Source: Duncaniella freteri (GTDB lineage: Bacteria > Bacteroidota > Bacteroidia > Bacteroidales > Muribaculaceae). From it: a stretch of 64,000 nt of DNA. Under the pieces are notes generated by a model that searched no databases, was not told the DNA's origin, and was given only the letters and a program-made list of their open reading frames with translations. Below are positions 26,789 to 35,443 of this stretch, piece after piece. The translations under genes and the position numbers were made by a program. The first letter of the stretch is position 1. Each line of letters opens with the position of its first letter. The stretch is taken from assembly GCF_004766125.1 (NCBI RefSeq), contig NZ_SJSA01000002.1, positions 558,001 to 622,000 of the forward strand, written 5' to 3'.

Positions 26789-28369
26789 TCATATTGATTT
26801 TATCCTCATCACCTCCTCCTCAAACGAGTCTCTGTCAATCGCCCTACTCTTGAATTTGTTACGATAAGTGTATATCGTATAGACCGAATAATTCAACATC
26901 TGAGCAATACGCGAAGTATCCTCTATGCCGAGTCTCATCAGCGCGAGAATCCTGAGATCAGTATTCAGCTTTTCACCATCCCGCATAGTAAGTTTCTTTT
27001 CCGGCAGAAGAAGACTGTTCACGTCCTCCACAAAAGTCGGATATATATGCAGGAAAGCATCATCAAATATCCGATAGAACTCCTTGGACTGCTCCTCAAC
27101 AAACTTTCCTGACTTGGTTAGTTTCAACAAGTCCTCCCCTTTCCCGGCTGAAATCTTACGATTGACCAGCTTGCTGAATTGGTTTAGATTGTCCATATAA
27201 GTCGAACAAAGATTCAGGAATTGCGATAGATACACATCTTTTGTCCTGTTTGCCTCTGCAAGCTTTGATGACATGCGATGCTGTATCTCATTTTTCTTTT
27301 TAACAGTCTTGAAAGTCAGATAGAGAGCTATCAGCAATACAGCGAGGATAGCTATCACAACGAATATCCTGGTACGAAATGATTGAATCTGTGATCTATG
27401 AGCATTTTCTATAATAGGCATCTCCTGAGAAGTCTGTATAATCCTGAGTGCGACCTTGCAGTTCACGGCGTTCTGAAGAGCATGCGACAGATAATCATGT
27501 GCTCTTTTGATGTCATCACGACTATACAACAACCTCCCGAGTTCCTGAAGAGATGACACCTCAAGGGTAGCGCATCTTATATCAGATATAGCCGACAATG
27601 CCAGGTAATATATACGCCCGTGGTAATCACCATTGACATTAGAGATGTCCGACAACAGGTGACACGCACGTGCATACAATGGGTTCTTGTCATCAATATC
27701 CGCCACAAGGCTCGTAAGCTCCCTCTCCGCCATATCAAACTTTCTCGAATAGAACAGGTGTTCGACATAGTTCAGCCTGTACTGCGGAGTTTCGTGATTA
27801 AGCTCCTTGATAAGAGCTTTTTGGCTTTCTATTTCCCTGTCTCGATATTCTCTGTAGACTTCGGAATAATCGGAATAGAAATTTGAGATGTAATTGTACA
27901 TCTGCCTTCTGGCATCGTAATACTCAGCTTTCATACCTTTAGGGACAGACGCTTCTGATATGGAATCCATTATGCTCTGTGCGTTTGTTATGAACAGAAG
28001 CAGCGGCATAAAAGTGGCTCGTTTGATAGCAAATCTTGTACGTATCGAGTCATTGCCATGCTCTTTTGACATCTCATAACCTCGGTTATAAAATATCAAT
28101 GCCGAATCAACCTTATATGCATTATACTCCTCCCCTATCTGAAACATCAACCTGATCTGCTCCGACTCAGTCAACTTCCTATTAGAAAGCAGTGATTTAA
28201 GTGAGTCTATTGTATGTGTGCGCGATTCTATATATATGTCACACCTCTCCAACTCGCTATCAAGCCTTTTAAGCATACGCGCCACATCCCGCTCATCAAT
28301 CGTCGGTTTTGCCGACGTGATGAGCGGGAATATGGCGCATATTGTTATAATTATTCGCAGGAACATCAT
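26789..28369 (-). CDS. DUF6377-type membrane regulator: TPR-like sensor, one membrane segment, C-terminal HTH
   Basis: About 526 residues. A signal peptide (MMFLRIIITICAIFPLITSA) is followed by a helical, TPR-like periplasmic domain of about 300 residues, one membrane segment (IFVVIAILAVLLIALYLTF) and a cytoplasmic coiled-coil. A LuxR-like helix-turn-helix closes it (ILALMRLGIEDTSRIAQMLN, SVYTIYTYRNKFKSRA). This matches the Bacteroidetes DUF6377 regulators, thought to sense an envelope signal and bind DNA directly without a histidine kinase (inference). The frame is open to 28393; the start at 28369 gives the best signal peptide. It is 28 nt downstream of purT and may be read through from it. 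Confidence 0.78.
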   Translation of the reverse strand: MMFLRIIITICAIFPLITSAKPTIDERDVARMLKRLDSELERCDIYIESRTHTIDSLKSLLSNRKLTESEQIRLMFQIGEEYNAYKVDSALIFYNRGYEMSKEHGNDSIRTRFAIKRATFMPLLLFITNAQSIMDSISEASVPKGMKAEYYDARRQMYNYISNFYSDYSEVYREYRDREIESQKALIKELNHETPQYRLNYVEHLFYSRKFDMAERELTSLVADIDDKNPLYARACHLLSDISNVNGDYHGRIYYLALSAISDIRCATLEVSSLQELGRLLYSRDDIKRAHDYLSHALQNAVNCKVALRIIQTSQEMPIIENAHRSQIQSFRTRIFVVIAILAVLLIALYLTFKTVKKKNEIQHRMSSKLAEANRTKDVYLSQFLNLCSTYMDNLNQFSKLVNRKISAGKGEDLLKLTKSGKFVEEQSKEFYRIFDDAFLHIYPTFVEDVNSLLLPEKKLTMRDGEKLNTDLRILALMRLGIEDTSRIAQMLNYSVYTIYTYRNKFKSRAIDRDSFEEEVMRIKSI

Positions 28370-28397
28370 TTTACAGAGAGAAGATGCATCCAAGAGG

Positions 28398-29582
28398 CTA
28401 ATGTATATCTATTTCAAGCTTTCCGTAAGCTCGTTCAGCCTTCTCGCGAGCCTCTTCCACTGTATCGGCCGTGGCAAGAATCACACCCATGCGGCGATGC
28501 CCTTTGACTTCCGGTTTTCCGAATATCCTCATCTGCACACCAGGTTCTTCAAGCACTTTTTCAAGATTGCCGATCTCAATGCAGCTCGATTCGCCCTCTA
28601 CCACTACGGCACGAGAGGCGGAAGGACCGAAGAAACGTATCTCAGGCACAGGAAGCCCGAGAAGTGCGCGGGCATGAAGCGCAAATTCACTCATGTCCTG
28701 TGATATCATTGTCACCATTCCTGTGTCGTGCGGGCGCGGTGAAACCTCACTGAATATCACATCGTCACCTTTCACAAAAAGCTCGACGCCAAATATGCCA
28801 TATCCTCCGAGCGCGCTTGTGATCTTGCCGGCTATCTCCTGAGCCTTGTTCTTGGCCTCGGCTGCCATGGCCTGAGGCTGCCATGAATAACGATAATCAC
28901 CGTCAACCTGAATATGCCCTACCGGCTCACAGAAAGTAGTGCCAGCTATTGAACGCACTGTCAGCAATGTGATCTCATAATCGAAATCGACAAAACCCTC
29001 TACTATGACACGGCCAGCCCCGGCACGGCCACCTTCCTGGGCTATGCGCCACGACCGTTCAATGTCATCCTGAGTCTTTATCACGCTCTGCCCATGCCCG
29101 CTTGACGACATTATCGGCTTAACGACACATGGGATGCCTACAGCAGCAACAGCATCGACAAACTCACTGTAATCCGAAGCGAAACGATATGGGGAAGTCA
29201 TGAGACCAAGCTCCTCTGCCGCCAGCCGGCGTATGCCTTCACGATTCATTGTGAGATAAGCGGCATGGGCTGTTGGGGTAACATTATAACCCTCCTTTTC
29301 AAGCTCCACAAGGACTTGTGTCGCGATAGCCTCCACTTCCGGGATTATATGGTCAGGTTTCTCTCTCTCAATATTCTCGCGCAAGGCTTTTGGATCAAGC
29401 ATATTAAACACTAAAGCCTTGTCAGCGACATGCATCGCAGGAGCATTGGCATACTTGTCACATGCCACAACTTCCACTCCCAGCCTCTGAAGTTCGAGTG
29501 CCACCTCTTTGCCAAGCTCTCCGCTACCCAATAGCATAGCTTTTCTGCCACACGATGTCCACTTACTTCCAATCTTAGACAT
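28398..29582 (-). CDS. purT: Formate-dependent phosphoribosylglycinamide formyltransferase
   Basis: A 394-residue ATP-grasp enzyme that formylates GAR with formate and ATP, replacing the folate-dependent PurN step. Key regions are [26 protein letters not shown]-like [35 protein letters not shown] and [19 protein letters not shown]. The protein ends YGKLEIDIH. It is transcribed leftward from a promoter at 29629-29660, back to back with the carB promoter. Confidence 0.95.
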   Translation of the reverse strand: MSKIGSKWTSCGRKAMLLGSGELGKEVALELQRLGVEVVACDKYANAPAMHVADKALVFNMLDPKALRENIEREKPDHIIPEVEAIATQVLVELEKEGYNVTPTAHAAYLTMNREGIRRLAAEELGLMTSPYRFASDYSEFVDAVAAVGIPCVVKPIMSSSGHGQSVIKTQDDIERSWRIAQEGGRAGAGRVIVEGFVDFDYEITLLTVRSIAGTTFCEPVGHIQVDGDYRYSWQPQAMAAEAKNKAQEIAGKITSALGGYGIFGVELFVKGDDVIFSEVSPRPHDTGMVTMISQDMSEFALHARALLGLPVPEIRFFGPSASRAVVVEGESSCIEIGNLEKVLEEPGVQMRIFGKPEVKGHRRMGVILATADTVEEAREKAERAYGKLEIDIH

Positions 29583-29628
29583 ATACCTATTTTTAGATTT
29601 TAATGAATATAATTACTATTTCCGCATA

Positions 29629-29660
29629 CAAAATTACAAAAATTCCACGAGAGTTCTCAA
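29629..29660 (-). promoter_or_regulatory. purT: purT promoter
   Basis: Minus strand TAATTTTG (29629-29636) with TTG at 29658-29660, spacer 21 nt. Only 5 bp separate it from the -33 element of the carB promoter on the other strand, so the two purine/pyrimidine genes share a compact divergent control region. Confidence 0.55.
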
Positions 29661-29665
29661 TAATT

Positions 29666-29697
29666 TTTGCCGGAGTGAGTATTTATTACTAACTTTG
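29666..29697 (+). promoter_or_regulatory. carB: carB promoter
   Basis: TTTG at 29666-29669 and TAACTTTG at 29690-29697, spacer 20 nt. The transcript should start near 29704, leaving a leader of about 135 nt before the carB ATG at 29839. Confidence 0.65.
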
Positions 29698-29756
29698 CAG
29701 CCAAAGAATCACTTTGATGCATTATTACACTTTAAAAACTGATCATACAATAATAT

Positions 29757-29795
29757 AAAAATGCGTTATCCACTCGCAGGGTAACGCATTTTTTC
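29757..29795 (+). terminator. Intrinsic terminator inside the carB leader (candidate attenuator)
   Basis: A perfect 12-bp stem, AAAAATGCGTTA (29757-29768) with TAACGCATTTTT (29782-29793), a 13-nt loop and a T-run to 29794. No rightward gene lies upstream for it to terminate, and I see no promoter between it and carB. It also contains a seven-codon frame, ATG at 29761 to TAA at 29784 (MRYPLAG). Confidence 0.6.
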
Positions 29796-29838
29796 TTATT
29801 TGCCATATTCGTCAATTATTCTCACAACTTATACCATT

Positions 29839-32800
29839 ATGGAAAAGAAACTGAAGAAAGTACTCGTACTGGGATCAGGTGCACTTAAGATCGGACAAGC
29901 AGGTGAATTTGACTATTCCGGATCTCAGGCACTCAAAGCCCTACGCGAAGAAGGTATCAGCTCAGTGCTGATGAATCCCAACATCGCAACGATCCAGACA
30001 TCTGAAGGCATTGCCGACAAGGTCTATTTCCTCCCTCTGACACCATATTTTGTTGAAGAGGTCATAAAGAAAGAGCAGCCTGACGGACTTCTGCTCGCGT
30101 TCGGCGGTCAGACCGCCCTCAACTGCGGCACCGAATTGTATCTCAGCGGCGTCCTTGACAAATATGGTGTAAAAGTACTTGGCACTTCAGTCGAGGCTAT
30201 CATGTATACCGAGGACCGTGACCTCTTCGTGAAGAAACTCGACGAGATCCCGATGAAGACTCCGAAGAGCCACGCTGTTGAATGCATGGATGATGCCCTC
30301 AAGGCTGCTCGCGAGATAGGCTATCCGGTAATGGTCCGTTCGGCTTATGCTCTTGGTGGTCTTGGAAGCGGAATCTGCACCAATGAGGAGGAGTTTGTCA
30401 AGCTTGCTGAAAGCGCATTCACATTCTCCAGCCAGATTCTTGTAGAGGAATCACTCAAAGGATGGAAAGAAATAGAGTTTGAGGTTATCCGCGATGCCAA
30501 CGACCACTGCTTCACTGTCGCAAGCATGGAGAATTTCGATCCCTTAGGCATACACACAGGAGAATCAATCGTTGTGGCTCCCACCTGCTCTCTCTCTCAG
30601 GACCAGGTGGAAATGCTTCAGGAACTTTCCCGCAAGTGCATCCGCCATCTCGGTATCGTAGGAGAATGCAATATACAGTATGCCTTCAATGCCGAGACCA
30701 ACGACTATCGTGTCATCGAGGTGAACGCCCGCCTGTCGCGCTCTTCAGCCCTTGCATCCAAAGCCACCGGCTACCCGCTGGCATTCGTTGCCGCAAAGAT
30801 CGCTCTTGGATACACCCTTGACCAGATCGGAGAGATGGGCACCCCTAACTCTGCTTATGTGGCACCATCTCTTGATTATCTGATATGCAAGATTCCAAGA
30901 TGGGACCTCACCAAGTTTGTAGGTGTGAGCCGCGAGATAGGCTCAAGCATGAAATCGGTAGGCGAAATCATGTCGATAGGTCGCTCATTCGAAGAGATAA
31001 TCCAGAAGGGTCTGCGCATGATCGGTCAGGGAATGCATGGATTTGTCGGCAACGACGGACTGCATTTCGATGACCTCACACGCGAACTCTCCCACCCCAC
31101 CGACCTGCGCATCTTTGCTATAGCCCAGGCTCTCGAAGAGGGTTATACCATAGAAAGGATTCATGAGCTTACCAAGATCGACCCATGGTTCCTTGGTAAG
31201 CTAAAGAACATTGTGGACTACAAAGAAAAACTTTCCACATATAATAATATAGAAGATATCCCCGCCGATGTGCTTCGTGAAGCCAAGGTACTCGGATTCT
31301 CCGACTTCCAGATTGCACGTTTCGTGATCAATCCCGAAGGAAATATGGAGAAAGAAAATCTTCAGGTGCGCGCACGCCGCAAACAGCTCGGCATCCTTCC
31401 TGCCGTAAAGCGTATCAACACTGTGGCAAGCGAACATCCCGAACTGACCAATTATCTCTACATGACCTATGCCGTTGAGGGATATGATGTCAATTACTAC
31501 AAGAATGAGAAATCAGTCGTGGTGCTCGGGTCTGGAGCCTACCGCATCGGCTCGTCAGTAGAGTTCGACTGGTGTTCGGTAAATGCCATTCAGACAGCCC
31601 GCAAGCTCGGATATAAGTCGATCATGATCAACTACAACCCCGAGACCGTGTCGACTGACTACGACATGTGCGACCGTCTGTACTTCGATGAACTTTCTTT
31701 TGAGAGAGTTCTCGATGTGATCGATCTTGAACAGCCCCGCGGAGTGATTGTGTCTGTAGGAGGACAGATACCTAACAATTTGGCGATGAAGCTTTATCGT
31801 CAGTCAGTGCCCATCCTCGGCACATCCCCGATATCAATCGACCGCGCCGAGAACCGCAACAAATTCTCAGCCATGCTCGATCAGCTCGGCATAGACCAAC
31901 CTGCATGGCAGGAGCTTACAAGCATCGATGATGTAAAGGATTTTGTCGACAAAGTGGGCTACCCTGTGCTTGTACGTCCATCCTATGTATTGTCTGGTGC
32001 CGCTATGAATGTATGCTACGACGAAGACGAGCTCGTCAACTTCCTTAAAATGGCAGCTGACGTCTCCAAGGAGTATCCTGTTGTGGTATCCCAGTTCCTG
32101 CAAAACACCAAGGAGATCGAATTTGATGCTGTGGCACAGAACGGAGAGATCGTAGAGTATGCCATCTCAGAACACGTGGAGTTTGCAGGTGTTCATTCAG
32201 GAGACGCCACTCTTGTGTTCCCGGCTCAGAAAATTTACTTCGCTACAGCACGGCGCATCAAAAAGATCAGCCGCCAGATAGCCAAAGAGCTCAATATATC
32301 CGGACCGTTCAATATCCAGTTCCTCGCCCGCAACAACGAGGTCAAGGTTATCGAATGTAATCTTCGCGCATCACGCTCATTCCCGTTTGTGTCAAAGGTG
32401 CTGAAACGCAATTTCATCGAGACCGCGACACGTATTATGCTTGATGCCCCCTACACTCGTCCCGACAAGTCGGCTTTCGACATTGACCGTATCGGCGTCA
32501 AAGCATCTCAGTTCTCTTTCTCCCGACTCCACAAGGCCGACCCTGTGCTTGGCGTAGACATGTCATCCACCGGAGAAGTGGGATGCATCGGTGATGACTT
32601 CGACGAAGCTCTTCTCAATGCCATGCTCGCCACTGGCTTTAATATACCCGAGCGTGGTATAATGCTCTCGTCTGGTGCAGCAAAGAGCAAGGTGGATCTT
32701 CTCGACCCGAGCCGTCTTCTTGCAGCTAAGGGATACAAGATCTATGCAACAGCAGGCACAGCAGCATTCCTTAACGAACATGGTATACCTGCCATTCCGG

Positions 32801-33060
32801 TATATTGGCCCGACGAATGTGCCGATGCCGAGGAGAATGTGATGAAAATGATTGCTGATCACAAGTTCGACCTCATTGTAAACATCCCCAAGAACCACAC
32901 CAAGCGAGAACTGACCAACGGCTATCGTATACGTCGTGGAGCCATTGACCATAATATTCCACTTATCACTAATGCCCGGCTTGCAGGAGCGTTCATCGAG
33001 GCTTTCTGCCACATGAATGTCAATGATATTAGCATCAAGTCATGGCAGGAGTATAAGTAA
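29839..33060 (+). CDS. carB: Carbamoyl-phosphate synthase large subunit
   Basis: A 1,073-residue enzyme, the normal length. Two homologous ATP-grasp halves are present: LVLGSGALKIGQAGEFDYSG in the first and VVLGSGAYRIGSSVEFDWCS in the second. The MGS-like allosteric domain is at the C-terminus (KIYATAGTAAFLNEHGIPA, LIVNIPKN). It makes carbamoyl phosphate from bicarbonate, ammonia and two ATP for pyrimidines and arginine. The frame is open to 29800, but the ATG at 29839 (MEKKLKKVLVLGSG) gives the standard N-terminus. carA is not in the window. A leader terminator suggests attenuation control. Confidence 0.96.
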   Translation: MEKKLKKVLVLGSGALKIGQAGEFDYSGSQALKALREEGISSVLMNPNIATIQTSEGIADKVYFLPLTPYFVEEVIKKEQPDGLLLAFGGQTALNCGTELYLSGVLDKYGVKVLGTSVEAIMYTEDRDLFVKKLDEIPMKTPKSHAVECMDDALKAAREIGYPVMVRSAYALGGLGSGICTNEEEFVKLAESAFTFSSQILVEESLKGWKEIEFEVIRDANDHCFTVASMENFDPLGIHTGESIVVAPTCSLSQDQVEMLQELSRKCIRHLGIVGECNIQYAFNAETNDYRVIEVNARLSRSSALASKATGYPLAFVAAKIALGYTLDQIGEMGTPNSAYVAPSLDYLICKIPRWDLTKFVGVSREIGSSMKSVGEIMSIGRSFEEIIQKGLRMIGQGMHGFVGNDGLHFDDLTRELSHPTDLRIFAIAQALEEGYTIERIHELTKIDPWFLGKLKNIVDYKEKLSTYNNIEDIPADVLREAKVLGFSDFQIARFVINPEGNMEKENLQVRARRKQLGILPAVKRINTVASEHPELTNYLYMTYAVEGYDVNYYKNEKSVVVLGSGAYRIGSSVEFDWCSVNAIQTARKLGYKSIMINYNPETVSTDYDMCDRLYFDELSFERVLDVIDLEQPRGVIVSVGGQIPNNLAMKLYRQSVPILGTSPISIDRAENRNKFSAMLDQLGIDQPAWQELTSIDDVKDFVDKVGYPVLVRPSYVLSGAAMNVCYDEDELVNFLKMAADVSKEYPVVVSQFLQNTKEIEFDAVAQNGEIVEYAISEHVEFAGVHSGDATLVFPAQKIYFATARRIKKISRQIAKELNISGPFNIQFLARNNEVKVIECNLRASRSFPFVSKVLKRNFIETATRIMLDAPYTRPDKSAFDIDRIGVKASQFSFSRLHKADPVLGVDMSSTGEVGCIGDDFDEALLNAMLATGFNIPERGIMLSSGAAKSKVDLLDPSRLLAAKGYKIYATAGTAAFLNEHGIPAIPVYWPDECADAEENVMKMIADHKFDLIVNIPKNHTKRELTNGYRIRRGAIDHNIPLITNARLAGAFIEAFCHMNVNDISIKSWQEYK

Positions 33061-33098
33061 AGCTACTCTTTAAGGAATATATATCTTATAAAGTACTC

Positions 33099-33137
33099 AA
33101 ATAAAGTGGACTAACCATCAGTCCGCTTTATTTTATC
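33099..33137 (+). terminator. carB terminator
   Basis: AAATAAAGTGGACT (33099-33112) pairs with AGTCCGCTTTATTT (33120-33133) with one G-T wobble; TTTTA follows. It lies 39 nt after the carB stop. Confidence 0.8.
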
Positions 33138-33176
33138 CGCAAAAACAAACCGATTGATTTGTTTTTGCGGATATTT
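33135..33176 (+). terminator. Second hairpin after carB
   Basis: A perfect 15-bp stem, ATCCGCAAAAACAAA (33135-33149) with TTTGTTTTTGCGGAT (33158-33172), loop CCGATTGA, then ATTTT. It directly follows the carB terminator and may back it up. TAATTTTG at 33180-33187 with TTTG at 33158-33161 (spacer 18) could be a promoter that reads into the small genes beyond. Confidence 0.6.
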
Positions 33177-33326
33177 TAGTAATTTTGTAATGCCTTTCTT
33201 CAAATAAAAAAGAACCTTGAATGTCGATTTCATAACTCACTTTTTTAGTTGCAAAATTAATTTTTTACCTCTCGTTTTCGAGTTATGCAGACTATGGACT
33301 AATCAAGTCATTATCAGGTCATTTGA

Positions 33327-33653
33327 GGACAAATCGTTACCGTTTTTGTCCGGCAGGGAATAGGTAACGATTTAGTAACGAAACTTTGGCTTTTACCGTA
33401 CGAACACAGTTTTCATAAAAACAATCCTCTGGAGTTCGAGCGATTTGAAAAGCTACATCAAAAGCAAGAGTGGTTTCTTGATGCAGGGGATGAAGATGAG
33501 GGTGGTTTCAACAATGCGGTGGAATCATTGTCCAAGAAATTAATATCACATGGAATCTGCGTCGAGCATCATATATCGCCCGGACATCATAATCTTCAAT
33601 ATGTCAAAAGCAATATTCGGAAATACTTAATCTTTTACGGAAACAGGATATGA
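33327..33653 (+). pseudogene. 5'-truncated hypothetical gene
   Basis: The frame is open from 33327 to a TGA at 33651-33653 but has no ATG, GTG or TTG start in its first half. The later part looks like a genuine soluble protein (EFERFEKLHQKQEWFLDAGD, GGFNNAVESLSKKLISHG, YVKSNIRKYLIFYGNRI). Its stop overlaps the ATG of a following 26-codon frame by the classic ATGA, which also argues for real coding history. I do not recognise the family. A 10- to 11-bp inverted repeat (AAATCGTTACC at 33331-33341, GGTAACGATTT at 33363-33373) lies at its 5' edge, where the original start is missing. Confidence 0.45.
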
Positions 33654-33730
33654 ACGAGTTCAAACAATTAGGTTCACATACGGATTTTACCGCTAATAAT
33701 TGTATACTGCTATGGAAAGTCGCAAAGTAA
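33650..33730 (+). CDS. Very short open frame following the truncated gene
   Basis: A 26-codon frame (MNEFKQLGSHTDFTANNCIL to WKVAK) whose ATG overlaps the previous stop (ATGA). It is too short for a family call and may be part of the same decayed gene cluster. Confidence 0.25.
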   Translation: MNEFKQLGSHTDFTANNCILLWKVAK

Positions 33731-33855
33731 TCATAACTTGGATTGCCGTTACAGTAGCAGTGATGTTCGCATTGCCGTTTGCTGTGGCAGGATTCGCGTC
33801 GGAATGTTTGGGAATGGCTTTGTGTATGATATTGTTTCATGACTTCATAAGGTAA
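33712..33855 (+). CDS. Small membrane protein, 47 residues
   Basis: MESRKVIITWIAVTVAVMFA begins a strongly hydrophobic protein with one clear membrane segment and a second weaker one (CLGMALCMILFHDFIR). It overlaps the end of the preceding short frame by 19 nt. The family is unknown. A MITE begins 10 bp after its stop codon, so the gene itself is intact. Confidence 0.45.
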   Translation: MESRKVIITWIAVTVAVMFALPFAVAGFASECLGMALCMILFHDFIR

Positions 33856-33872
33856 TTGGAAATGGAAAGAAT

Positions 33873-34051
33873 GGGTCAGTCCGAAAACCATGTGGGTGAT
33901 TAATCGTAAACGATGAGTTATAATACTGGTACCCAATCAAGCGGTTGTCTGACATACTTAATTTATAATGCCTTAAAAGAATCTGTATTCTTACATTGCA
34001 ATATTGGAATTTTTTCAAAATATTATGCCCACAGGGTTTTCGGACTGATCC
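33873..34051. mobile_element. 179-bp MITE with 24-bp terminal inverted repeats
   Basis: The ends at 33873-33896 and 34028-34051 are inverted copies of each other, identical at 22 of 24 positions (core TCAGTCCGAAAACC). The element is flanked on both sides by the exact 8-bp direct repeat GAAAGAAT (33865-33872 and 34052-34059), a target-site duplication. No open frame of useful size lies inside. Eight-base duplications and GG-starting ends are seen in families such as IS1595 and ISL3, so it is probably mobilised by a transposase encoded elsewhere in the genome. Confidence 0.8.
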
Positions 34052-34103
34052 GAAAGAATCACTGATCAATGCATAGTCGCTCGGCAGTTTTCTTAAATAA
34101 TAC

Positions 34104-34144
34104 AAAAACACCCAATTTTACATTGTAGGGTGTAAAACTGGGTG
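34104..34144 (-). terminator. Terminator of the tRNA-Ser gene
   Basis: On the minus strand a 14-bp stem with one mismatch (CACCCAGTTTTACA / TGTAAAATTGGGTG, 34109-34144) is followed by TTTTTG. It lies 37 nt beyond the tRNA 3' end. Confidence 0.75.
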
Positions 34145-34180
34145 TAATTCTTGTAAACGATTGATTTTCAATGTTTATTG

Positions 34181-34267
34181 CGGAGAGACAGGGATTCGAA
34201 CCCTGGGTACCCGTAAGGGCACAACGGTTTTCGAGACCGCCCCGATCGACCGCTCCGGCATCTCTCC
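34181..34267 (-). tRNA. tRNA-Ser (anticodon CGA)
   Basis: An 87-nt class II tRNA. The acceptor stem is GGAGAGA at the 5' end with TCTCTCC at the 3' end and a G discriminator; CCA is not encoded. The anticodon stem-loop is GCGGT-CTCGAAA-ACCGT, anticodon CGA, reading UCG. The long variable arm (TGTGCCC-TTAC-GGGTACC region) and the T-arm CAGGG-TTCGAAT-CCCTG are complete. A -7 element (TACCTTTG on the minus strand, 34286-34293) lies just upstream. Confidence 0.93.
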
Positions 34268-34285
34268 TTGTGGTCAATTGCGGTG

Positions 34286-34293
34286 CAAAGGTA
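34286..34293 (-). promoter_or_regulatory. -7 element of the tRNA-Ser promoter
   Basis: TACCTTTG on the minus strand ends 18 nt before the tRNA 5' end. No TTG is found at the expected distance further upstream. Confidence 0.5.
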
Positions 34294-34352
34294 GAAATTT
34301 ATTTTTTAATTTCCATCTGTTTTTATTGAAAATTTTATGCTAAATTTGTGCT

Positions 34353-35369
34353 ATGATTACTACGCGACAAAATTTCGAGTTATCATCCGTGACCACATTT
34401 GCTATTCCAGCAAAATGCGGCTGCTATATCGAGTATGACTGCCCTGAGGATATCCCGTTCATACTCTCCACTTTACGCCCTGACGTTGACTTCATTCATA
34501 TCGGAGGAGGCAGCAATCTGCTATTCACATCCGATTTCCCTGGGGTTGTGGTCCACAGCGCGATCAAAGGGATAGAAGTGATTGACGAGACACCATCGGA
34601 AGTAAAGGTCATGGTCGGTGCCGGAGAAAAAATGGACGATTTCATCCTATGGGCTTGTGACCGCCGGCTTTGGGGCATAGAGAACCTGTCAGGAATCCCC
34701 GGAGAAGTGGGAGCATCTGCTGTGCAGAATGTTGGGGCATATGGCTCGGAAGCAGCCGATGCCATTGTTGAAGTCAATGCCTACGACCGAGAAAGGGAGG
34801 AATTTGTGACAATAGAATGCAACGATTGCCATTACGGCTATCGTGACTCAATATTCAAGCGACAGGAATTGCGGGGATGCATGATAATACACTCCGTTGT
34901 CTACAGGCTTTCAAAAGAACCGAAACCCAATATCAACTATCCCGCACTCAAGCACTTATTCCCCACCCCACCTTCCACTCCTTCACAAGTGCGCGAGGCG
35001 GTGATCAATGTTCGTAATTCCAAGCTCCCCGACCCCACTGAAGTGCCGAGCGCAGGAAGTTTCTTTAAGAACCCTGTGGTCAGCAATGAGCAACTGGAGC
35101 ATGTAATCGAAGTGGAAGGCAACGACTCATTCCCTCACTTCAATACCGAAGGTGGCTGGAAAATTCCGGCAGCGTGGCTGATTGACCGATGCGGGTGGAA
35201 AGGACATCGGTCCGGCAATGTGGCTGTATGGCATCTGCAACCACTGGTGATTATAAACCCTGACCGCAACGCTACAGCTTCAGAGGTATTGGATCTCGAA
35301 AATGCTATCAAAGCGTCTGTCAGAGAGAGATATGGCATCACATTGAATCCAGAAGTTGAACACATCTGA
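34353..35369 (+). CDS. murB: UDP-N-acetylenolpyruvoylglucosamine reductase
   Basis: A 338-residue flavoenzyme of peptidoglycan precursor synthesis, reducing enolpyruvyl-UDP-GlcNAc to UDP-MurNAc. Signatures are LSSVTTFAIPAKC, HIGGGSNLLFTSDFPGVV, ENLSGIPGEVGASAVQNVGA, YGYRDSIFK and the C-terminal AGSFFKNPVVS with the catalytic Ser. The ATG at 34353 gives the expected N-terminus. A perfect -7 motif, TAAATTTG (34341-34348), ends only 4 nt before the ATG, so the transcript may be leaderless. First gene of an operon with murA, relA, a lipoprotein, yihY and ridA. Confidence 0.95.
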   Translation: MITTRQNFELSSVTTFAIPAKCGCYIEYDCPEDIPFILSTLRPDVDFIHIGGGSNLLFTSDFPGVVVHSAIKGIEVIDETPSEVKVMVGAGEKMDDFILWACDRRLWGIENLSGIPGEVGASAVQNVGAYGSEAADAIVEVNAYDREREEFVTIECNDCHYGYRDSIFKRQELRGCMIIHSVVYRLSKEPKPNINYPALKHLFPTPPSTPSQVREAVINVRNSKLPDPTEVPSAGSFFKNPVVSNEQLEHVIEVEGNDSFPHFNTEGGWKIPAAWLIDRCGWKGHRSGNVAVWHLQPLVIINPDRNATASEVLDLENAIKASVRERYGITLNPEVEHI

Positions 35370-35443
35370 CCACAACCACGTTAGCACAATATAAAAATTG
35401 TATACACATCACTCTTCCTCTATTTTATCAACTATTTAAAACA

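Noticed and set aside
32563-33012. 149-codon leftward frame opposite carB
   Set aside because: Antisense shadow of the carB C-terminal domain.
34181-34201. tRNA-Ser 3' end as an attachment site of an integrated element
   Set aside because: I looked for a direct repeat of the tRNA 3' end in the flanking 1 kb and saw none, and no integrase gene is present.
34161-34343. 60-codon rightward frame over the tRNA
   Set aside because: It runs through tRNA-Ser in antisense orientation.
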